From: Microvirga lupini
Lineage (GTDB): Bacteria > Pseudomonadota > Alphaproteobacteria > Rhizobiales > Beijerinckiaceae
Direction: 5' to 3'
Length of the DNA stretch: 64,000 nucleotides
NCBI GenBank assembly: GCA_000517005.1
Contig: KI912031.1
Coordinates: 167,102-231,101 of the forward strand
Shown: piece by piece, positions 58,808 to 64,000 of the stretch
Layout of the letters: every line of letters begins with the position of its first letter
Position numbering within the stretch: the first letter of the stretch is position 1
Translations under genes and position numbers: made by a program
Notes under the pieces: generated by a model
What the model was told of the DNA's origin: nothing
What the model saw: only the letters and a program-made list of their open reading frames with translations
Databases searched by the model: none

Positions 58808-59782
58808 TTAAGAGGCGCTTTTGCCCCGGCGCCTCATCAGCTCCAGGATCTCTCCCACGATGCCGCGGCGGAACAGGAGCACGCAGATCACGAAGATGAT
58901 GCCGATCAGCACCGTTACGGGGAAATCGGATGCAGCCAGATAATTCTGCAGGGCAATCACCAGGCCGGCGCCGACGATGGGGCCGATCATCGTGCCAATG
59001 CCACCGAGCAGGGTCATGAGAATGACCTCGCCAGACATCTGCCACTGCACGTCGGTGAGCGTTGCGAACTGGAACACGATGGCCTTGGTGCCTCCAGCCA
59101 GACCTGCCAGCGCGGCCGACATGACGAAGGCGCCGAGCTTGTAGCGGTCCACTCGGTAACCGAGCGAGACCGCGCGCCGCTCATTCTCGCGGATCGCCTT
59201 GAGAATGTTGCCGAACGGCGAGTTCACGATGCGCCAGATGGCGAAGAAGCCGAATAGGAAGATGGCCAGCGTGACGTAGTACATGTTCAGGGGCTGATTC
59301 AGGTCGATGAAGCCGAGCAGATAGCCGCGCGGAACGCCCTGGATGCCATCCTCGCCATGGGTGAAGGGCACCTGCAGGCAGATGAAGGCGAACATCTGCG
59401 ACAGGGCCAGGGTAATCATGGCGAAATAGATGCCCTGGCGGCGGATGGCCACGAATCCGATGATGAGGCCCATGACAGCGGCGCCTGCCACACCGAGCAG
59501 GATGGCGGTCAGGGGCTCCCAGCCCCACACCTTGGCCGCATGGGCGGTGAAATAGGCCGCCCCACCGAAGAAGGCCGCGTGGCCGAAGGAGAGAAGGCCC
59601 ACATAGCCGATGAGCAGGTTGAAGGCACAGGCGAAGAGCGCGAAGCAGAGCACGCTCATCAGCATGACGGGATAGAAGAAGAAGGGCGCCGCCAGCAGGG
59701 CCGCGATGGCGATTGCCCCGAGCACCATGGAGGATGTGCGGAGCTTGGGCTGTTCCGCGAGATATTGGGTTCCGACAGCCAT
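58808..59782 (-). CDS. Branched-chain amino acid ABC permease LivM-type
   Basis: 324 residues, about ten membrane helices. LivM marks: YVGLLSFGHAAFFGGAAYFTAH, IGFVAIRRQGIYFAMITLALSQM, RAVSLGYRVDRYKLGAFVMSA and GGIGTMIGPIVGAGLVI. One of two membrane subunits of a HAAT-type importer. Directly follows the LivH-type gene (5 bases). Confidence 0.93.
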   Translation of the reverse strand: MAVGTQYLAEQPKLRTSSMVLGAIAIAALLAAPFFFYPVMLMSVLCFALFACAFNLLIGYVGLLSFGHAAFFGGAAYFTAHAAKVWGWEPLTAILLGVAGAAVMGLIIGFVAIRRQGIYFAMITLALSQMFAFICLQVPFTHGEDGIQGVPRGYLLGFIDLNQPLNMYYVTLAIFLFGFFAIWRIVNSPFGNILKAIRENERRAVSLGYRVDRYKLGAFVMSAALAGLAGGTKAIVFQFATLTDVQWQMSGEVILMTLLGGIGTMIGPIVGAGLVIALQNYLAASDFPVTVLIGIIFVICVLLFRRGIVGEILELMRRRGKSAS

Positions 59783-59786
59783 GATA

Positions 59787-60674
59787 TTACTCCTCCCGCC
59801 CGAAGAGACCTGCCGGCCTGACGAGCAGAACGATGGCCATGATCACAAAGATAACGATACTTGAGGCTTCCGGATAGAAAACCTTCGTCAGCCCCTCGAG
59901 AACGCCGAGCACATAGCCGGTCACGATAGCGCCCAGGATCGAGCCCATGCCGCCGACAACCACGACGGCGAAGACGATGATGATGAGGTTCGAGCCCATC
60001 AGCGGGCTCACCTGGTAGATCGGAGCCGCCAGCACGCCCGCCAATGCGGCGAGGGCCGCACCTAGGCCGTAGGTGAGGGTCAGGAGCAGGGGGACATTCA
60101 CGCCGAAGGCCTGGACGAGCGTGGCATTTTCCGTAGCTGCTCGCAGGTAGGCACCGAGTCGTGTTTTTTCGATGAGGAGCCACGTCCCCAGGCAGATGAC
60201 CAGAGACGCGACGACCACCCAACCACGATAGATCGGCATGAACATGAAGCCCAGATTGAGAGCCCCCGTCAGTTGCGGTGGAGCGGCATAGGGCTGGCCG
60301 GCGGCGCCGAACCAATAGCGGAAGGCACCCTCGATAATGAGGGCAAGGCCGAAGGTCAGAAGAAGGCCGTAGAGCGGATCCACGCCGTAGAGGCGGCTCA
60401 GCATCGTCTTTTCGATCACGACCGCAATGGCGCCGACGATCAGAGGGGCCAGGATGAGAGCCGGCCAATAGCCGATGCCTAAGTAGCTCAGGAGCAGGTA
60501 GGCGGCAAAGGCGCCGAGCATGTACTGCGCCCCATGGGCGAAGTTGATGACCCGCAGCAGGCCGAAGATCACGGCGAGGCCGAGGCTCAGCATGGCATAG
60601 AACGAGCCGTTGATCAGGCCGATGAGGATCTGGCCGTAAAGGGCCGGGGCGGGAATGCCGAAAATCGTACTCAT
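59787..60674 (-). CDS. Branched-chain amino acid ABC permease LivH-type
   Basis: 295 residues, about eight helices. LivH marks: GLINGSFYAMLSLGLAVIFGLLRVINFAHGAQYMLGAF and GLGAALAALAGVLAAP, with GGMGSILGAIVTGYVLGVLE. Partner of the LivM-type protein. Six bases after the LivF-type gene. Confidence 0.93.
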   Translation of the reverse strand: MSTIFGIPAPALYGQILIGLINGSFYAMLSLGLAVIFGLLRVINFAHGAQYMLGAFAAYLLLSYLGIGYWPALILAPLIVGAIAVVIEKTMLSRLYGVDPLYGLLLTFGLALIIEGAFRYWFGAAGQPYAAPPQLTGALNLGFMFMPIYRGWVVVASLVICLGTWLLIEKTRLGAYLRAATENATLVQAFGVNVPLLLTLTYGLGAALAALAGVLAAPIYQVSPLMGSNLIIIVFAVVVVGGMGSILGAIVTGYVLGVLEGLTKVFYPEASSIVIFVIMAIVLLVRPAGLFGREE

Positions 60675-60680
60675 GATGCT

Positions 60681-61388
60681 CTACACCCCAAGAACTTCGT
60701 GCAGTTCGTCCATGCGCGCGTCGAGCTCATGCCCGGGGAACGAGTTCACCATACGCCCATCCTCCATGAGGTAGAAGCGATCGGCCACCTTCTTCGCAAA
60801 GCGGAAGTTCTGTTCCACGAGCAGGATGGTCATGCCGCGCTGCTTCAAGGCGACCAGCACATCGCCGATGCGCTGGACGATCACGGGAGCCAAGCCTTCC
60901 GTCGGTTCGTCGAGAAGGATAGTCCTCGCACCCGTGCGCAGCACACGGGCGATGGCAAGCATCTGTTGCTCGCCGCCTGAAAGCTTCGTGCCCTGGCTCG
61001 AACGGCGTTCATAGAGATTGGGGAAGAGGCTGTAGATCTCCTCCACGCTCATGCCGCCTTCCGAGACGGCCGGGGGCAGCATCAGGTTCTCGGAGACGTT
61101 CAGGCTCGCGAAGATGCCGCGCTCCTCGGGCACATAGCCGAGCCCGGCCTGCGCGACCTTGTGGAGCGGCAACCCCAGGAGATCCTTGCCGCGCAGGCGG
61201 ATGACGCCCTCGCGACGGCGCAGGATGCCCATGATGGCGCGCAAAGTGGTCGTCTTGCCCGCGCCGTTGCGGCCGAGCAAGGTCACGGTTTCGCCCTCGC
61301 GGATGTCGAGGTCGACCCCGTGGAGAACATGGCTCTCGCCATACCAGGCATTGAGCCCGCGGACTTCGAGAAGAGGAGCGCTACTCAT
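60681..61388 (-). CDS. ABC transporter ATP-binding protein LivF-type
   Basis: 235 residues. Walker A GRNGAGKTT, signature LSGGEQQMLAIARVL, Walker B TILLDEPTEGLAP. The GYVPEERGIFASLNVSENL is LivF-like. Start ATG 61388 overlaps the LivG-type stop. Hydrolyses ATP for uptake. Confidence 0.94.
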   Translation of the reverse strand: MSSAPLLEVRGLNAWYGESHVLHGVDLDIREGETVTLLGRNGAGKTTTLRAIMGILRRREGVIRLRGKDLLGLPLHKVAQAGLGYVPEERGIFASLNVSENLMLPPAVSEGGMSVEEIYSLFPNLYERRSSQGTKLSGGEQQMLAIARVLRTGARTILLDEPTEGLAPVIVQRIGDVLVALKQRGMTILLVEQNFRFAKKVADRFYLMEDGRMVNSFPGHELDARMDELHEVLGV

Positions 61389-62139
61389 GCTCGGTTCCCA
61401 TATAGGCTTCACGCACGCGCGGATCCTGGCTGACAGTCTCGTATGATCCGTCGGAGAGAATCTCGCCGCGTGCCAGGACGGTGACCCGGTCGCAGAGATC
61501 GGAAACGACGTTCAGGTTGTGCTCGACCATCAGCACCGTCCGATTGCGGGCGATGCGCCGGATCAGATCGGAGATGCGGCCGATATCCTCATGACCCATG
61601 CCGGCCATGGGCTCGTCGAGAAGCAGCATGGCGGGATCGAGAGCCAATGTGGTGGCGATTTCAAGGGCCCGCTTGCGTCCGTATGATAATTCTACGGCCG
61701 GCAGATGCGCATAGGCTCTGAGGCCAACGGCCTCAATGAGCTCCATTGCGCGATCATTGAGGGTCGAAAGAGCCGAAGCGGGGCGCCAGAACTGCGTTGC
61801 CAGCCCTGACAGACGCTGCAGCGCCACGCGCACATTGTCGAGCACGGTCAGGTGCGGGAACACCGCCGAAATCTGGAAGGAGCGGACGAGCCCGAGGCGA
61901 GCGACCTCGGCAGGCTTCAGGCCCGTGATGTCAGAGCCCTTGAAGGAGATCTGTCCGCGGGTGGGGGTGAGAAACTTGGTGAGCAGGTTGAAGACGGTTG
62001 TCTTGCCGGCGCCGTTCGGGCCGATCAGGGCATGGATTGTGCCCTCATTGACGGACAGCGTCACGTCCTTCACGGCGACGAAGCCGCGAAACTCCATGGT
62101 GAGCCCGGTGGCGCTCAAGATAGGTTGCGTACTGACCAT
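61381..62139 (-). CDS. ABC transporter ATP-binding protein LivG-type
   Basis: 252 residues from ATG 62139 (longer frames lack a good start). Walker A GPNGAGKTTVFNLLT, signature SYGRKRALEIATTLA (a serine-tyrosine variant of LSGGQ, usual in LivG), Walker B MLLLDEPMAGMG. N-terminal ILSATGLTMEFRGFVAV. Stop overlaps the LivF-type start. Confidence 0.94.
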   Translation of the reverse strand: MVSTQPILSATGLTMEFRGFVAVKDVTLSVNEGTIHALIGPNGAGKTTVFNLLTKFLTPTRGQISFKGSDITGLKPAEVARLGLVRSFQISAVFPHLTVLDNVRVALQRLSGLATQFWRPASALSTLNDRAMELIEAVGLRAYAHLPAVELSYGRKRALEIATTLALDPAMLLLDEPMAGMGHEDIGRISDLIRRIARNRTVLMVEHNLNVVSDLCDRVTVLARGEILSDGSYETVSQDPRVREAYMGTEHE

Positions 62140-62263
62140 ATGAACCGGCCGACACTCTCTTGGTGAGGAGGCAACGGCTGGCGCGGGCACAAGGCTCGAC
62201 ACCAGCCGTTGTCAGATGATGAAGAGATAGGGCGGCTCAGGCCGTCCCACCTCGACCTGAGAA

Positions 62264-63472
62264 TTACTGCGTGAGCTGGCAGCCGCTGTCGGCAAGCTTC
62301 ATGTACGCTTGGTCGCCTGGAACCTTGGAGAGCTGCTTGTACATGTCCCACTCGCTCTTGCTCTCTTCCGGCTTTTTCACCTGGAAGAGATACATGTCGT
62401 AGACCATGCGGCCGTTGGGCAGCACCTTGCCCTTCTTGGCGAAAACGTCCTCGACCGGCATCTCGTGCAGGAGCTTGGCGACCGGTTCGGTCGCGTCGGT
62501 GCCGGCCTTCTGGATCGCCTTGAGGTACTGCGTCACGGCGGAGTAGGTGCCGACATGAATCATGTTCGGCATACGGCCGGTCTTCTCCTGGAACTTCTTC
62601 GCGAAAGCGCGGTTCTCATCGCTCTGATCCCAGTACCAGCCCTCTGTGAGAGTCAGGCCCTGCGCGGCCTTAAGGCCAAGGCCTTTCACCTCCGCCAGCG
62701 TGAAGAGAAGTGCAGCGAGACGCGTGCCGCCCTGGGTGATACCGAACTCCGCTGCCTGCTTGATGGCGTTGGCGGTATCGAGGCCAGCATTGGCCATGCC
62801 GATCACGTTGGCGCCGGAGCTCTGTGCCTGCAGCAGGAAGGACGAGTAATCAGTGGCTGCCAGCGGGTGGCGGACCGCGCCGAGAACCTGGCCGCCCTTC
62901 GACTTCACGAATTTCGAGGTCTGCTCCTCGAGGGAGTAGCCGAAGGCATAGTCGGCCGTGAGGAAGAACCACTTGTTGCCGCCGTTTTCCACCAGGGCGC
63001 CGCCGGTGCCGACCGCGAGCGCATGGGTGTCATAGGCCCAGTGGAAACCGTAAGGCGTGCATTGCTTTCCGGTCAGATCCGTCGTCGCCGCGCCGGTGGT
63101 GATGGTGACTTTCTTCTTGTCCTTGGACAGGCCCTGGACAGCGAGTGCGACGGACGAGGTCGTCAGCTCCATGATGGAATCGACTTTTTCCGTGTCGTAC
63201 CACTGGCGGGCGATGCTCGCCGCAACGTCAGGCTTGTTCTGGTGGTCTGCGCTCACGATCTCGACAGGCACGCCAAGAACTTTGCCGCCGAAATCCTGCA
63301 CCGCCATGCGGGCGGCCTCGACAGAGGACTTGCCGCCGAAATCCGCGTAGACACCGGATTGGTCGTTCAGGATGCCGATCTTGACCACGCCGTCGGAGGC
63401 CTGCTGTGCATAGGCCGAGGAGGCCAGAGCGGTGCAGCTGAGGGCGAACAGAATTTTATTGAGGACTCGCAT
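62264..63472 (-). CDS. ABC transporter substrate-binding protein (Peripla_BP_6)
   Basis: 402 residues with a signal peptide (KILFALSCTALASSAYAQ). Leu/Ile/Val-binding-protein fold: VVKIGILNDQSGVYADFGG and AARMAVQDFGGKVLG, AWYYDTEKVDSIMELTTSSVALAVQ-type region and WFFLTADYAFGYSLEEQ. It brings a ligand to the LivHMGF complex; the ligand may be an amino acid or an aromatic or small organic acid. First gene of the minus operon with a 125-base gap before LivG-type. Confidence 0.9.
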   Translation of the reverse strand: MRVLNKILFALSCTALASSAYAQQASDGVVKIGILNDQSGVYADFGGKSSVEAARMAVQDFGGKVLGVPVEIVSADHQNKPDVAASIARQWYDTEKVDSIMELTTSSVALAVQGLSKDKKKVTITTGAATTDLTGKQCTPYGFHWAYDTHALAVGTGGALVENGGNKWFFLTADYAFGYSLEEQTSKFVKSKGGQVLGAVRHPLAATDYSSFLLQAQSSGANVIGMANAGLDTANAIKQAAEFGITQGGTRLAALLFTLAEVKGLGLKAAQGLTLTEGWYWDQSDENRAFAKKFQEKTGRMPNMIHVGTYSAVTQYLKAIQKAGTDATEPVAKLLHEMPVEDVFAKKGKVLPNGRMVYDMYLFQVKKPEESKSEWDMYKQLSKVPGDQAYMKLADSGCQLTQ

Positions 63473-63792
63473 CGATTTCCTTCCCTTCGTTCCGAAGCCG
63501 GTTGGTCCAGCCATTATTCAAGCCGCGGCATGAGGGTATGCCCGGCGATGGTCAGAAAGGTACAGAGACTTATGCCTTGTGCAATGCGAGAAGAGATCAT
63601 CCTTAAGTCGCAGATATCTTTAAGCTTCAAGCTTCTGCCTGTTTTTCAGGCATTGGGCGTCGCAGCCGACTGAAACCTTGGCCGCATGGCCGGTAACCCT
63701 GCTCCGCATCTCCAGTGGTTCTCAGAGCTGAAGGTAGCGCCTATATCTCCCTCAGCTTTTCGTTCGCCCATTTGCCAGATTGGAGCCTTAAG
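63473..63792. other. Divergent control region of ABC operon and SSADH gene
   Basis: 320 bases; no gene found. Contains AAGCTTCAAGCTT near 63625 but no clear -35/-10. Confidence 0.4.
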
Positions 63793-64000
63793 ATGACTGT
63801 TCATGCGCAGCCTGCCGCCCGCACCATGCTGGCCCTGAAGGACCCGTCGCTGCTGGTCGGGCAGGCCTATGTGGCGGGCGAGTGGATCGACGCGCCCGAC
63901 GGCAAGACCATTGCGGTCACCGATCCTTACGACGGCGCGCTGATCCTGAGCGTGCCCGATCTCGGGCCCGAGATGGCGCGGCGCGCCATCGACACAGCCC
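63793..64000 (+). CDS. gabD: Succinate-semialdehyde dehydrogenase (partial)
   Basis: First 69 residues only; the gene runs off the right edge. The start MTVHAQPAARTMLALKDPSLLVGQAYVAGEWIDAPDGKTIAVTDP-type N-terminus, with KDPSLL and YVAGEW and A-V-T-D-P, is that of GabD-like NAD(P) aldehyde dehydrogenases (succinate semialdehyde to succinate). Catalytic Cys and Glu are outside the window, so the substrate call rests on the N-terminus alone. Confidence 0.8.
   Translation, partial: MTVHAQPAARTMLALKDPSLLVGQAYVAGEWIDAPDGKTIAVTDPYDGALILSVPDLGPEMARRAIDTA

Noticed and set aside
62309..63673. 454-codon plus-strand frame
   Set aside because: Antisense to the substrate-binding protein gene; no domain and no sensible N-terminus.

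Overview
The window is 64 kb of GC-rich chromosome from an alphaproteobacterium, most likely of the order Hyphomicrobiales and perhaps Microvirga- or Methylobacterium-like (inference). Support comes from CtrA, ChpT and SciP (DUF1153) cell-cycle proteins, EipA (DUF1134), PmtA, EcfG-type stress promoters and a ctrA-fliJ divergent pair. No replication origin, prophage, insertion sequence or CRISPR array is visible.

Layout. 1-5.8 kb: end of a CatB/Vat-type acetyltransferase gene, the conserved yidC-rnpA-rpmH block, a TVP38-type membrane protein, a histidine kinase and tRNA-Arg. 5.9-17 kb: a general-stress region in which seven sites match the sigma-EcfG promoter (GGAAC-N17/18-GTT). They serve small membrane and envelope proteins, a ferritin-like protein, two receiver-only response regulators, a UV endonuclease and a secreted protein. 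A luxR/luxI quorum-sensing pair lies inside this region, and the synthase frame is broken at a run of ten C. 17-28.8 kb: housekeeping and cell-cycle genes (eipA, cysQ-like, chpT, ctrA, fliJ, an FlbD-like Fis protein, sciP, mnmA, pmtA). 28.9-31.3 kb: tRNA-Met followed by an arsenic locus (arsR divergent from DUF6428-arsC-aquaporin). 31.4-36.4 kb: diguanylate cyclase, TerC protein, a frameshifted DEDD exonuclease and a small lytic transglycosylase.

37.1-54.1 kb is the most striking part: ten same-strand reading frames for nine genes that look like an alginate-type exopolysaccharide system. Order: algD, alg8, alg44 (with an intact PilZ c-di-GMP motif), algA, a very long algG-like epimerase with an added helical N-terminal half, a PL5 lyase homologue whose active-site motifs are altered, and three exported Sel1-repeat proteins of about 450 to 970 residues. 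The outer-membrane porin AlgE, AlgX and the acetylation proteins AlgI/J/F are not seen. Two LuxR-type regulators with degenerate receivers follow. 57-64 kb: a GMC oxidoreductase, a complete branched-chain-amino-acid-type ABC transporter on the minus strand, and the start of a succinate-semialdehyde dehydrogenase gene.

Three genes (luxI-like, DEDD exonuclease, first Sel1 protein) are each broken by one frameshift, so either decay, phase variation or base-calling error must be considered. Mosaic palindromic intergenic repeats occur at three places.
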